Origin: an uncultured Desulfobacter sp.
GTDB taxonomy: Bacteria; Desulfobacterota; Desulfobacteria; Desulfobacterales; Desulfobacteraceae
Direction: 5' to 3'
NCBI RefSeq assembly: GCF_963677125.1
Contig: NZ_OY781882.1
Location: forward strand, 2,054,501-2,118,500
DNA: 64,000 nucleotides
Under the pieces are notes generated by a model, which was not told the DNA's origin, did not search any database, and worked only from the letters and a program-made list of their open reading frames with translations. The position numbers were made by a program, and so were the translations under genes. Below are positions 16,325 through 26,160 of the stretch, in pieces (position 1 is the stretch's first letter; each line of letters begins with the position of its first letter).

Positions 16325-17707
16325 ATGACGTATGACGTAATTATCGTGGGCGGGGGACCTGCAGGGCTTTTTGCATCCTACTATTTAATGGAACATGCCA
16401 ACCTCAAGGTATTGCTCATTGAACGGGGAAGAGAACCCCGGAAACGCAAATGCCCCATCAGCAAAGTCCAGAAATGTGCCCAGTGCGATCCGTGCAATAT
16501 TCTGTCGGGCATTGGCGGAGCAGGCCTGTACTCGGACGGAAAACTTAATTTTATTCCAAGACTTGGCAAAACCGATCTTACCCAGTTTATGCCCATGCCC
16601 CAGGCCCAGGCACTGATTGATGAAACCGAAAAAATTTTTACCCGCTTTAAGATGGATGCCCAAGTGTTTCCCACCAATATAGATGAGGCCGGCCTCATCC
16701 GCAAAGAAGCCAAACGATTCGGCATCGATCTTCTGCTTATCCGGCAAAAGCATCTGGGCAGTGACAATCTGCCGGGCTACATCACGGAAATGGCCGATTA
16801 CATACAGTCCAAAGGCCTTGAGATACGCACTGGTGAGAATGTAATTGATGTAATTGAAAAAGACGGGATTATCCAGGGCGTGGTATCAGATAAGGGAACC
16901 TATCATGCCCACAACGTCATTCTGGCACCGGGCCGCATTGGAGCCAACTGGGTATCATCCCTGGCCCTTAAACACGGCATTGAGTTAAGCCAGCGTGGCA
17001 TAGAGGTCGGTGTGCGGGTGGAAGTTCACAACGATATCATGGAGGATCTGTGCAATGTGATCTATGACCCCACTTTTTTCATCCGCACCCACACCTATGA
17101 CGACCTGACCCGGACATTCTGCACCAACCAGGGCGGTTTTGTCGCCTTGGAAAATTACCAGGATTTTGTCTGCGTGAACGGACATGCTTATTCAGATAAA
17201 AAATCGAACAATACCAATTTTGCTTTTCTGTCAAAGGTGGTGCTCACCGAACCGGTCACGGACAACCAGGCGTATGGGGAATCCATCGGGCGTCTGGCCA
17301 GCATCATCGGCGGGGGCAAACCCATTCTCCAGCGGTTTGGGGATTTGAAACGCGGCCGGCGATCCACCTGGAACCGTATCCACAAAAGCTACATCGAACC
17401 GACCATGACCAATGTGGTGTGCGGGGATATTGCCATGGCGCTGCCCGAGCGGATCCTGTCCAATCTGATCGAAGGGCTGGAGACCTTGAATCAGGTGGTG
17501 CCCGGGGTGTCCAATGATGAAACCCTGCTCTATGCCCCGGAGATCAAATTCTTTGCCACCCAGATTGAGACCACAGCGCATCTGGAGACCAAAATCAAGG
17601 GCATGTACGTGGCAGGGGACGGCCCGGGGGTGGCCGGCAACATCGTATCGGCAGCGGCCACCGGACTGATTCCAGCCAAAAAAATTATTGCGTCACACCA
17701 GGGGTAG
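16325..17707 (+). CDS. FAD-dependent dehydrogenase (COG2509-like)
   Basis: A 460-residue flavoprotein. The N-terminus is a dinucleotide-binding motif (YDVIIVGGGPAGLFASYYL). A cysteine cluster in residues about 38-62 (KCPISKVQKCAQCDPCNI) is characteristic of this uncharacterised group. A second nucleotide-binding region is near APGRIGANW, and the C-terminal GMYVAGDGPGVAGNIVSAAA closes the FAD site. The start at 16325 follows AAAGGA at a sensible distance; the longer frame from 16145 has no support. The physiological substrate is unknown. The gene ends 23 bp inside the convergent queD gene. Confidence 0.85.
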   Translation: MTYDVIIVGGGPAGLFASYYLMEHANLKVLLIERGREPRKRKCPISKVQKCAQCDPCNILSGIGGAGLYSDGKLNFIPRLGKTDLTQFMPMPQAQALIDETEKIFTRFKMDAQVFPTNIDEAGLIRKEAKRFGIDLLLIRQKHLGSDNLPGYITEMADYIQSKGLEIRTGENVIDVIEKDGIIQGVVSDKGTYHAHNVILAPGRIGANWVSSLALKHGIELSQRGIEVGVRVEVHNDIMEDLCNVIYDPTFFIRTHTYDDLTRTFCTNQGGFVALENYQDFVCVNGHAYSDKKSNNTNFAFLSKVVLTEPVTDNQAYGESIGRLASIIGGGKPILQRFGDLKRGRRSTWNRIHKSYIEPTMTNVVCGDIAMALPERILSNLIEGLETLNQVVPGVSNDETLLYAPEIKFFATQIETTAHLETKIKGMYVAGDGPGVAGNIVSAAATGLIPAKKIIASHQG

Positions 17708-18083
17708 GATAATAAATCGCGCAGGCATCATCGGATTCCCAAGCCATGACCCGAGAAACCACGATTTTTTCATCTATATGTTTATCCAGGTAGGCCTGGA
17801 CCTTGTCTGCAATATAAACGGCAATACGTTCGGATGTGGGCTGCTTGTCTGCAAAGGCAGGCAGTTCATTTAAAAACTTGTGATCCAGTTCCCCATCCAC
17901 AACAGATCGGACCGCCCGTTTGATATCCCCAAAATCAGCCAAGACTCCGGCACCGTTCAATTGATCTCCCTTGACATACACTTCCACCTGCCAGTTGTGT
18001 CCGTGCAGGTTTTCACATTTCCTGCCCACCATGGCAAGCTGGTGCGCCCCGGCAAACCGGGTTTTAATCTTTAGTTCAAACAT
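17685..18083 (-). CDS. queD: 6-carboxytetrahydropterin synthase QueD / 6-pyruvoyl-tetrahydropterin synthase family
   Basis: A 132-residue enzyme of the PTPS/QueD family. QueD converts dihydroneopterin triphosphate to 6-carboxytetrahydropterin, the first committed step to queuosine after GTP cyclohydrolase I. Zinc ligands are visible as H14 (GAHQL) and H27/H29 (LHGHNW), with the catalytic cysteine at C23 (RKCENLHGH), which fits the QueD rather than the mammalian type. DHKFLNEL and PTSERIAVYI are also diagnostic. The ATG at 18083 has a G-rich binding site. It lies 26 bp downstream of dnaJ in the same direction, and no other queuosine genes are in view. Confidence 0.9.
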   Translation of the reverse strand: MFELKIKTRFAGAHQLAMVGRKCENLHGHNWQVEVYVKGDQLNGAGVLADFGDIKRAVRSVVDGELDHKFLNELPAFADKQPTSERIAVYIADKVQAYLDKHIDEKIVVSRVMAWESDDACAIYYPTPGVTQ

Positions 18084-18109
18084 AGCCCCCCATCCGGATG
18101 TTTTCCATA

Positions 18110-19207
18110 TCACAGGTTCTTAAATAAGTTTTTCAGCTTGTTTGATATTTTATTTGCATCGAGTCTGTCAAATTCTTCCAGCAGATCCTTTTGTTTCTGG
18201 CTCAGTTTGGTCGGGGTTTTAACAATCACTTTGATGATTTGATCTCCTCTGCGGCCGGTTCTCAATGAGGCAATACCTTCCCCTTTAAACTGGAAGGAGT
18301 CTCCATACTGGGTCCCGGCAGGGATTGTCAGTTGCTTTTCACCCACCAGTGTGGGAACCGAAATTTCAGCACCCAGGGCAGCCTGTATAAAAGAAATATC
18401 AATGGCACAGATAATATTGGTTCTCTCACGCTGAAAAAACTTGTGGGGTTTGACATTAATGACCACGTAAAGATCGCCTGACGGGCCGTTGGGCGTACTG
18501 GAGGCCTCGCCTTCCCCGGTAAGACGCAACTTTGACCCGACATCCACACCGGCAGGAATTTTTACCTGGACCTTGCGATTGATCTCCATACGGCCACCAC
18601 CACGGCATTTGGGGCAGGGATTGGGAATAATGGATCCCCTGCCCTTGCAATAGGGACAGGTAGTCTTGACTTTAAAAAAGCCCTGATTCTGGATATACTG
18701 CCCCGTTCCCCGGCAATGGGAACAGGTTTCGGCAGAAGAACCCGGGGCAGCACCGGATCCGTTACACTCGTCACAGGTTTCGCGCTTGGGTATGGAAATG
18801 GTCTTTTCCGTACCAAAGGCCGCCTCCATAAAATCGATGGTCATGTCATAACGCAGATCCGATCCCCGCCTGGCACGATTTCCGCCACGGCCGCCGCCAA
18901 AACCGAAAAAATCTTCAAAAATATCCCCGAAACTTGAAAAGATGTCCTCAAATCCGCTGGGGCCCGAATGCCCTGCACCTTCAAGGCCCTGGTGCCCGAA
19001 CTGATCATAAATCTGGCGTTTGCTGTCATCATTCAAGACTTCGTAGGCTTCAGACGCTTCCTTAAATTTATCTTCGGCCTCTTTATTATCCGGATTTTTA
19101 TCCGGATGGTACTTGATGGCAAGCTTCCTGTATGCCTTTTTCAGTGTTGTTTTATCTGCATCCCGTTGGACCCCAAGGATTTCATAGTAATCTCGTTTTT
19201 CACTCAT
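18110..19207 (-). CDS. dnaJ: Chaperone protein DnaJ
   Basis: A 365-residue type I Hsp40 co-chaperone that stimulates DnaK ATPase activity. It has an N-terminal J domain with HPD at residues 34-36, then a Gly/Phe-rich linker (GFGGGRGGNRARRG). A zinc-finger domain has four repeats (CDECNGSG, CSHCRGTG, CPYCKGRG, CPKCRGGG), and the two C-terminal substrate-binding barrels follow (KIPAGVDVGSKLRLTGEGE, DQIIKVIVKTP). Length and order are normal. It is not next to dnaK or grpE here. A shorter J-domain protein and a rhomboid carrying a DnaJ-C-like domain also lie in the window. Confidence 0.95.
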   Translation of the reverse strand: MSEKRDYYEILGVQRDADKTTLKKAYRKLAIKYHPDKNPDNKEAEDKFKEASEAYEVLNDDSKRQIYDQFGHQGLEGAGHSGPSGFEDIFSSFGDIFEDFFGFGGGRGGNRARRGSDLRYDMTIDFMEAAFGTEKTISIPKRETCDECNGSGAAPGSSAETCSHCRGTGQYIQNQGFFKVKTTCPYCKGRGSIIPNPCPKCRGGGRMEINRKVQVKIPAGVDVGSKLRLTGEGEASSTPNGPSGDLYVVINVKPHKFFQRERTNIICAIDISFIQAALGAEISVPTLVGEKQLTIPAGTQYGDSFQFKGEGIASLRTGRRGDQIIKVIVKTPTKLSQKQKDLLEEFDRLDANKISNKLKNLFKNL

Positions 19208-19331
19208 ATTAGTGCCCGATAGTGATTTAATTCATTTATAATTGTGTTTAATTCGGTTGTATGATAGCTTCCAAACCTGTTTTGGCTAAAACAAATAATT
19301 TAAAATAACTCAGATTCTAAAGTTGTCAACG

Positions 19332-20033
19332 ATGAACCAAGAACTGGATTTTGTCAAAGAAATGTTTGACAAGATTGCACCCAAATATGATTTTTTAAAC
19401 CGACTGCTCAGCATGCGGCAGGATGTGTACTGGCGCAGGGAGATGGTCAAGGCGGCAAAACTTGAATCCGGTGCCGAAATATTAGATGCGGCCTGTGGAA
19501 CCTGTGATGTCGGCCTTGAAGTCAGCCGCACGCTCAAAGGCCGGGCATCAATCACCGGACTGGATTTTTCCTTTGGCATGCTGGCCCTTGGCAGAAAGAA
19601 GCTGAACTGCTCTGCAGGCCGGGCAATTGCCCTTGTCAACGGTGATGCCTTGACCCTACCGATAAAAAATCAGCAGTTTGACGCGGGCTTCATGGCCTTT
19701 GGCATCCGCAATATCATGAATCGAATCGGGGCCATGAAAGAATTTCACCGCACCTTGAAACCGGGCGGCAGAATCATCATCCTGGAACTGACCACACCTC
19801 AAAAAGGAGTGATGCGCAAACTTTATCTTTTATATTTTCAGAAGATATTGCCGTTAATCGGCTCCTTTTTTTCAAAACACGGCAATGCATACGCATATCT
19901 TCCTGAATCCGTATTAAAATTTCCCGATCCCGTATCCTTTGCAAGCCAGATGAAACGAGCAGGATTCAAGCAGATTCGTTTCAAGGAGATGACCCTGGGT
20001 ATTGTGACCCTATTTGTAGGCACAAAACTGTAA
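19332..20033 (+). CDS. ubiE: Demethylmenaquinone methyltransferase UbiE/MenG
   Basis: A 233-residue S-adenosylmethionine-dependent methyltransferase that makes the last C-methylation of menaquinone. It has the family layout: MFDKIAPKYDFLNRLLS near the N-terminus, SAM motif ILDAACGTCDVGLEV, FGIRNI in the middle, and FKEMTLGIVTLFVGTKL at the end. In an anaerobe the quinone would be menaquinone. The ATG at 19332 is used; an in-frame TTG at 19323 would add three residues, and neither start has a clear binding site. It is divergent from dnaJ. Confidence 0.9.
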   Translation: MNQELDFVKEMFDKIAPKYDFLNRLLSMRQDVYWRREMVKAAKLESGAEILDAACGTCDVGLEVSRTLKGRASITGLDFSFGMLALGRKKLNCSAGRAIALVNGDALTLPIKNQQFDAGFMAFGIRNIMNRIGAMKEFHRTLKPGGRIIILELTTPQKGVMRKLYLLYFQKILPLIGSFFSKHGNAYAYLPESVLKFPDPVSFASQMKRAGFKQIRFKEMTLGIVTLFVGTKL

Positions 20034-20120
20034 CCTGCTATTATTATAGATCGTCTTGACAACAACCCCAGCATACTTTATAAACGATCTTCAAAAATAT
20101 TAAGATAAAAAATTTTAGAA

Positions 20121-20789
20121 ATGAAAAGATTTCTTATATATACTGTTGAAGGCCGGGTCCTTGTGACCGGTATTCTGCTGACTGTCTTCTTCTTTATTTT
20201 TGCTATCGTTGGCTTAGTTCAGGGCATGCCCAGTGCAAAGGTTGCTCTTGGCGCTTTCTTGACACATTGTGTGGGAAGCCGGGCCGGCGGCATCGGCCTA
20301 TGCATATTGAACGGTTTTGACCCCATTACCACCATTGCCTTAAATTTCTATTTAGAAGGCCTGATTGTCTGCTATACATATGCAGTCTTTGTATTGAGCA
20401 CAAGCGGTATATTCAAAGCCCCTTGGATTAACAGAGCTATGAGCAGGCTCAAGGAAAAGGCTGAAGAAAAAAAAGAAAAAATAGAACGCTGGGGCTGGAT
20501 CGGAATATTTGCATTTGTCATGGCCCCCTTGCCAGTCACAGGCCCCGTGGTGGGAACCATCATCGGTTATATGCTTAGAATGCCTCTGTTCAGTAATTTC
20601 AGTGCAGCAGGACTTGGAACCCTTACAGCCATCGTAGCCTGGTGCTATGGGTTTGATTTTCTTGAACACCGGTTTGCAATGCTTCAGTATGTTTTTGGCG
20701 CCATCTGTGTAATCATCATCATTCCTTACCTTAAGCCGTTAAAAAAATTCATTGATTCCCTGCGTCATGAACATGAAAGTGATGAATAG
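20121..20789 (+). CDS. Small multidrug export protein family (COG2426) membrane protein
   Basis: A 222-residue integral membrane protein with about five hydrophobic segments. It is recognised by AFVMAPLPVTGPVVGTIIGYMLRMP in the C-terminal half, which in this family re-enters the membrane. A charged helix (RLKEKAEEKKEKIERWG) separates the two halves. The family name comes from limited evidence and the substrate is not established. It follows ubiE by 87 bp and is ended by a strong hairpin terminator. Confidence 0.75.
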   Translation: MKRFLIYTVEGRVLVTGILLTVFFFIFAIVGLVQGMPSAKVALGAFLTHCVGSRAGGIGLCILNGFDPITTIALNFYLEGLIVCYTYAVFVLSTSGIFKAPWINRAMSRLKEKAEEKKEKIERWGWIGIFAFVMAPLPVTGPVVGTIIGYMLRMPLFSNFSAAGLGTLTAIVAWCYGFDFLEHRFAMLQYVFGAICVIIIIPYLKPLKKFIDSLRHEHESDE

Positions 20790-20800
20790 ATCTGTCTTCC

Positions 20801-20826
20801 GGAGGGCTGCGCCCTCCCCCCTTTTT
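20801..20826 (+). terminator. Intrinsic terminator after the export-family gene
   Basis: GGAGGGC and GCCCTCC form a GC-rich stem around TGC, followed by CCCC and a run of five T. It lies 12 bp after the stop codon at 20789. Confidence 0.8.
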
Positions 20827-20986
20827 CAAACTATCATAAGTTAAAAAACTTAACATTTTTCCACCCTGCCCTAAGCTTCCATCAAGTCGATTGCCCGGCG
20901 GATTGCAGATTTACACAAATTTGACAATCTTGGTGAACTAATACATACTTTGTGTATTTTCTAAACCAACTTAAGTCGACAATGCT

Positions 20987-22309
20987 ATGAACACCGTTTT
21001 CACCCAAGTTAAAAATGCGTTGGGCAAACCCTACGACGATCTTCATTTTCTCTTGACTTGCTTTAAAGAAGTGTTGGAGGAAAATCATCAGCAAGCACTA
21101 GTTGATCTGCTCCCGTGGCTGAATTCGGCAGTTCCGTCAGAACCGGACCTGACGAGTAATAAATACATCCATATGATGTCGATGTGTTTTCAGTTATTAA
21201 ACTTGGTGGAAGTAAACGGGGCGGTACAAAATCGTCGTCAGAAAGAAGATGAGGATATGGCTCAGGTGAATGGCTTGTGGGCAAATCAGTTCCAATATTT
21301 GAAGTCTCACGGGATCACCGAGGCCCAAATTCTAAAAGTATTGCCCAACATCCTGATCGAACCGGTTTTAACAGCACATCCGACAGAAGCCAAACGCACA
21401 GTGGTGCTACAGGAATATCGCAAGCTCTACCTGTTGCTGGTTAAGCGTGAGAACCCAATTTACACCCGAATTGAACGAGCGGACATTCGACAGGAAATCA
21501 AACAGATTCTGCATCGCCTGTGGCATGTCGGAGAAATCTACATTGAAAAACCACGGTTGGCATCTGAACTGGACAACATTCTGTACTATCTGACCCATGT
21601 TTTTCCCAGTGTCATCATGATGTTAGATAAACGCCTGCGTCAAGCCTGGGAAGAATCCGGATTTAATCCAACGGCGCTCAACAACTCGGATTTACTTCCG
21701 GTACTGTCGTTTGGCAACTGGGTTGGCGGAGACCGTGACGGCCACCCGCTGGTGACGCCGGAACTGACCAGAAAAACAATTGAAAAGCTGCGTATCCATG
21801 CATTTTATATCATCAAAAATGAATTGAAAGCGTTGGCGCAAAAACTCAGTATTTATCACAATATCTCAGACGTGAGCCCCAATTTTGCTGAGCGGATTAA
21901 AGTACTGCGTGAAGAAGTCGGCATGAATGCAGAAATTGAGATTAATGAACATGCCGAGGAGGTTTTCAAGGCTTATGTCCTTATCTTAATGCAAAAAATC
22001 CCCATTGATTTAAGCCGGGAATTCAATCTTGAATTAAAAGACAAACCGAATAGTTATACAAGTTCCATCGACTTGATTGCAGACTTAAACTTACTGCACG
22101 ACGAACTGAAGAAATGTGGGATCGGCGAGGTTGCCCATGTTGATGTTGGACGGATGAAGCGAATTTTAAAAATCTTTGGTTTCCATTTGGCAAAGTTGGA
22201 TATTCGCCAGAACAGTGATTATCATCAAAAGGCTTTGACACAGTTGGTAACTGCATCACTTGGGGCAAACGTTGCCATGCAGATAGAAGACTCCAAGGAT
22301 GATGGACTC
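20987..22309 (+). pseudogene. ppc: Phosphoenolpyruvate carboxylase, 5' part (interrupted by IS)
   Basis: The first 441 codons of a phosphoenolpyruvate carboxylase, which makes oxaloacetate from PEP and bicarbonate. The catalytic histidine motif VLTAHPTEAKR and the SFGNWVGGDRDGHPLVT motif are intact. The frame is cut at 22309 by the inverted repeat of an insertion sequence; translation would continue 8 codons into the element (VKSPRPI, then stop). The other half continues in the same frame at 24202. The fragment lacks the C-terminal glycine-rich active-site loop and cannot be active alone. The gene has no strong ribosome binding site, and no partner gene is nearby. Confidence 0.9.
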
Positions 22310-24201
22310 GTAAAAAGTCCAAGACCAATTTAACATGCTAATATTATTGGCGAAAATCTATTTTCCAACTTGTAATTCAAGTCTTTATCATGTACAATAT
22401 GCTCTCTGTTATCAATAACTTATGGTTGAATCAATGATTAAGACAAATGACCACTATCAGCTCCACCTTTTCGATCCCTGGGACTTTTTAAGCCCGAAGC
22501 GCAGGAAATTGCTCGATGACTCCTGGGCAGGGCTTTTTCAAAAAGAAATCCTCCGCTCATTACCGGTCAATCTAATCAAACCCTGTTTCTCAAGAGAAGC
22601 AGGACGTCCCACAAAAGAACTCTACACCATGCTCGGTGTTCTGCTGCTCCAGCAAGCTCATGATCTTACTGATGAAGAAACCGTATCCCAACTGGCATTC
22701 AATATCCAATGGCACTATGCCTTGAATTTAACGGAAGAATCAGATGCCGCCAAATATCTATGCTTGAAAACCCTGTGGACCTTCCGCCAACTCATGATCG
22801 AGAAGGAACTGGACAAAGCCCTCTTCAATGCTATTGCTGACAAGCTTGCCGCTGTGTTTCGAGTCAATGCTGATAACCAGAGAATCGATTCGGTCCATGT
22901 TAAGTCAAATATGCGCCGGCTGGGGAGAATCAATATTTTCGCAGCGAGTATCAATAAATTTTTGGTTAACCTGAAACGCAAACACCCTGACCACTTTTCC
23001 GGTATCAGCACCGAGATTATCGGAATGTATATTTCGGAAAAGGCATTGTCCTGCTTTTCCATGGTAAAACCCTCTGATTCAGCCAAAACTCTTGCAAGTG
23101 TCAGCAAGGATCTTTACCATCTGATTCAGGAATTTAAAAGCGACTCTGATGTTGCATCCATGTACAGCTACAAGCTGCTTGAAAGGGTTTTGAAAGAGCA
23201 GTGCAATCTGGAAGTTGATCCTGAAAGTGGTCAGAAGGTTACGCTTAAAGCTCCAAAAGAGATTCCTTCAGACTCACTTCAAAATCCTTCTGACCCTGAT
23301 GCGACCTACAGCGGCCATAAGGGGCAAGGTTACCAGGTCCAGGTAATGGAAACATTTACAAAAACAGATGATGAAGATGAAAAAGCCGGAACCTTGAATC
23401 TGATCACTCATGTTGATGTGGAACCTGCCTCGGCAAGTGATGCCAATGCCTTGATTCCTGCAATGGATGCCGCCAGAAAGCAAAATCTTTCTCCCAAGGA
23501 AATCCAGGCTGACTCTCTTTATGGAAGCGATGAGAATTACCAGGCTGCCCAGTCGAATGGCATTAATCTTGTTTCGCCCACCATGGGAACGACCAAAAAG
23601 GAGAAGCTCAGCCTTACTGATTTCAACCTTGCGGCAGATGGACAAATCATAACATGCCCGCAGGGGCATGCCCCGGTTTTTAAAAAGAAAAAGAAGGAAC
23701 GGATTACCCAGGGTTTTCCCCTTGATACCTGCCTGGGCTGCCCTCAACTAGAAAATTGCCCGGTAAAACCAGGGAAAAAATACGCATACAATCGATATAC
23801 CGAAAAGTCTGCAAGGATTGCCCGTCGAAGAGCTTATGAACAGACAGATACGTTCAAAGATAGATACCGTTGGCGAGCCGGAGTCGAAGCGACAATGTCC
23901 GAATATGATCGACGCACCGGGGTGAAACGATTAAAATATCGAGGCCTCCAAGCAGTAAGATTCGCAGCAACCTTAAAAGCAGCAGGAATCAATCTCTTCA
24001 GGGCAACTATTGTCCAGAAGGCTCTCTGCTATGCATAAAAGAAGCGTAGCAAAGTCGTTTCGGGCTATAATGCAATACTTTTTTGAATGTCAAAGAACAA
24101 TTTGGCGTACAAAAACTATTTTTTAACTTGTTTTGAGCTTACGATCAAAACAGATCTGTAAGCTCAAACACTCAAGCTTGATTTGGGCTTTGACTTTTTA
24201 C
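22310..24201 (+). mobile_element. IS1182-like insertion sequence (1892 bp) inside ppc
   Basis: The element begins GTAAAAAGTC at 22310 and ends GACTTTTTAC at 24201. These 10-bp ends match perfectly, and the similarity extends imperfectly to about 24 bp (GTAAAAAGTCNAAGNCCAA). It carries one long transposase gene. The flanks are GATGGACTC on the left and AGGACCATC on the right. No direct target duplication is obvious; the joined flanks form a small imperfect palindrome (GATGG...CCATC). The intact ends and transposase suggest a fairly recent insertion. Confidence 0.88.
22422..24038 (+). CDS. IS1182-family transposase (DDE type)
   Basis: A 538-residue transposase. The N-terminal part (LLDDSWAGLFQKEILRSLPV, REAGRPTKELYTMLGVLLLQ) is the DUF772-type domain of IS1182 and IS5-like transposases. 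Likely catalytic acidic residues are in RIDSVHVKSNM, QADSLYGSDEN and AGVEATMSEYDRRTGVKR. A cysteine group, CLGCPQLENCPVK, matches the zinc-binding stretch of this family. The frame is unbroken, so the element may still move. It is read in the same direction as ppc. Confidence 0.88.
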   Translation: MVESMIKTNDHYQLHLFDPWDFLSPKRRKLLDDSWAGLFQKEILRSLPVNLIKPCFSREAGRPTKELYTMLGVLLLQQAHDLTDEETVSQLAFNIQWHYALNLTEESDAAKYLCLKTLWTFRQLMIEKELDKALFNAIADKLAAVFRVNADNQRIDSVHVKSNMRRLGRINIFAASINKFLVNLKRKHPDHFSGISTEIIGMYISEKALSCFSMVKPSDSAKTLASVSKDLYHLIQEFKSDSDVASMYSYKLLERVLKEQCNLEVDPESGQKVTLKAPKEIPSDSLQNPSDPDATYSGHKGQGYQVQVMETFTKTDDEDEKAGTLNLITHVDVEPASASDANALIPAMDAARKQNLSPKEIQADSLYGSDENYQAAQSNGINLVSPTMGTTKKEKLSLTDFNLAADGQIITCPQGHAPVFKKKKKERITQGFPLDTCLGCPQLENCPVKPGKKYAYNRYTEKSARIARRRAYEQTDTFKDRYRWRAGVEATMSEYDRRTGVKRLKYRGLQAVRFAATLKAAGINLFRATIVQKALCYA

Positions 24202-25671
24202 AGGACCATCAAGGATGCCAGGCGAACTTTTTTAGATCAGGAACTGAAAATCAACCGCCCGTTTTTGGTGCACCATAAAAGCATCGATCAAGAAGGACAA
24301 AATGTGATTGGGGTTTTGCAGGTGGTCAGTGATCATGTTCAACGCTACAGCCCGAATGCGTTTGGAAAATTGATTGTGAGTATGACCCGAAAGACAGAGG
24401 ATCTGCTCACAGTCTACCTGTTCATGCGTGAAGTGGGTTTGATTGTAAAAAAAGACGATCAATTAGGGGCCATTCTTCCGGTTGTGCCGCTTTTTGAAAC
24501 CATTGAAGACTTGAAGGCCAGTCCATCAATTATGGACGATTACCTAGGGCATCCGATTGTGAAAAACAGTTTGCAGATGCAGTCGTGGAAAAACCCCAAT
24601 GCCGAATTGATTCAGGATGTGATGATCGGCTATTCCGACAGTAATAAAGACGGCGGTGTTCTGGCCAGCTCCTGGCTCTTGCATCAGGCACAAAAAGAAT
24701 TGACAAAAACAGGTCAAAAACACGGTGTAAAAATCCGTTTTTTCCACGGCACGGGTGGTAGTATCAGTCGGGGAGCGGGACCAAGTCATTGGTTCATAAA
24801 AACATTACCCTACGGATCAATAAATGGTAAGTTCCGTATTACAGAACAAGGCGAAACCATTGAACGAAAATATGCCAATCAGGTGAATGCGGCATATAAC
24901 CTGGAGCTGATGATTTCGAGTGTCACGGCACAAACCGTACTGCACGAAAACACAAAAAAAACACGAGAAGAAATAGAAAGCTTGTTCCATCGGTTAGGAG
25001 ATCGTGGGGCTTATCATTACCGACAGCTGATTTCAGATCCTGACTTTATCACCTTTTTTTCCCAGGCAACCCCCATTGATGTGATCGAATCGAGTAAAAT
25101 TGGTTCCCGCCCGGCACGTCGTACCGGGAAGCGCAGCATGGACGATCTTCGGGCAATTCCCTGGGTGTTCAGTTGGTCGCAATCGCGCTTCAAGATTACC
25201 AGTTGGTACGGTGTTGGTTCCACTTTGAATGAATTAAAAAATGAAAATCCGGAAGCGTACAAAAAATTGCTTCATTTTGTTGAATACAATCCTTTTGTAC
25301 GTTTTGTGATGACCAATCTGGATAGCAGCCTGATAGCGACGGATGTACTGATTATGGAAAAATATGCTTCGCTGGTTGAATCGACTGAAATTCGCGACCG
25401 ATTCATGGAAATAATTAAAAATGAGCTGGATTTAACACGTAAAATGGTGGCGGATGTGCTGAAACGTCCGATCAACGAACGGCGCATTAATCACTATTAC
25501 TCAACTATACTCAGAGCTGAGGCGCTAAATAACCTGCACGATGCCCAGGTTGAGTTGCTGAAAAAATGGCGCAACGCCAAAAAGGTAAAATCGAAAGAAG
25601 AAGACCAATATCTGTTTGCCCTTTTGCAGTGTGTGAATGCAATTGCCAATGCCCTTGGCGCAACAGGGTGA
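24202..25671 (+). pseudogene. ppc: Phosphoenolpyruvate carboxylase, 3' part (interrupted by IS)
   Basis: The last 489 codons of the split enzyme, starting at the codon after the right end of the element. IGYSDSNKDGG and the glycine-rich loop FFHGTGGSISRGAG are visible, as are DDLRAIPWVFSWSQSR and the normal C-terminal LFALLQCVNAIANALGATG. An open frame reaches upstream into the insertion sequence but has no clear start signal. Joined with the 5' part, the protein would be 930 residues, a normal length. The loop reads HGTGG rather than the HGRGG of many enzymes. Confidence 0.9.
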
Positions 25672-25693
25672 TCCGGAAAAGAGATTTTAAATG

Positions 25694-25900
25694 TTACGCG
25701 ATGATATCAATCACTGTACCTTTACCCGGGATTGTAGCAAGATCAGGAGACTGTTGAACTTCAAGGCTTTGGGTATTAAGAGATTGATTTGAAGTATTGG
25801 AAGGTTGTTGAAGAAGATTGAGCATAAGATTGGGCATTGCCATCGCTTTTTTCATAGCGTCGGTTGATGCGCCTGTATTAGTGGTCCCATTAATACTCAT
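25694..25900 (-). CDS. Small protein, possibly YjfB-like putative motility protein
   Basis: A 68-residue protein beginning MSINGTTNTGAS after a well-spaced AAAGGTG, which supports it as a real gene. The middle (DAMKKAMAMPNLMLNLLQQ) and the end (PGKGTVIDIIA) resemble the small YjfB-like family annotated as putative motility proteins. The match is weak and made from memory. It has no signal peptide or membrane segment. No flagellar genes are in the window. It lies convergent to the ppc 3' remnant. Confidence 0.45.
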   Translation of the reverse strand: MSINGTTNTGASTDAMKKAMAMPNLMLNLLQQPSNTSNQSLNTQSLEVQQSPDLATIPGKGTVIDIIA

Positions 25901-25970
25901 AATACACCTTTAACAATCCTCTTTATTGGCCGTTTTACTAAAAAAGTCTGTGTAAGTGACACAGATATTT

Positions 25971-26037
25971 CAAGCTTTGTTGTGGGCTGAGCCTGGCAGA
26001 TGATATGTCTGGTCGGCCCATGGCCGTTTAAATAAAC
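25971..26037. repeat. Dispersed hairpin family 2, copy C
   Basis: A unit of about 67 bp running from CTTTGTTGTGGGCTGA to TCGGCCCATGGCCGTTTAAA, with GGGCTGA pairing with TCGGCCC. Related units lie at 29227-29288, 41379-41446 and 59291-59357. A 67-codon leftward frame (25897-26100) passes through the repeat, and I do not accept it as a gene. The rest of the gap 25901-26160 holds nothing recognisable. Confidence 0.75.
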
Positions 26038-26160
26038 TGTAAAAAAGATATCGGCAAATGTCCAGATAAACCTGAATCCCAATTTTTTTAACACACTCAT
26101 TCAACACAAGAACCTGTTTGGAATGACAAAACGATGTGATTTACTGATACCGGTGTAAAA

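Noticed and set aside
22304..22309. GGAC near both ends of the insertion sequence as a 4-bp target duplication
   Set aside because: The two GGAC copies sit at unequal distances from the perfect terminal repeats (two bases on the left, one on the right), and using them would break the ppc frame. Insertion without duplication fits better.
25897..26100. Leftward 67-codon frame between ppc and the J-domain gene
   Set aside because: Half of it is hairpin family 2 copy C read through as protein, and it has no binding site of note. It is probably a chance frame created by the repeat.
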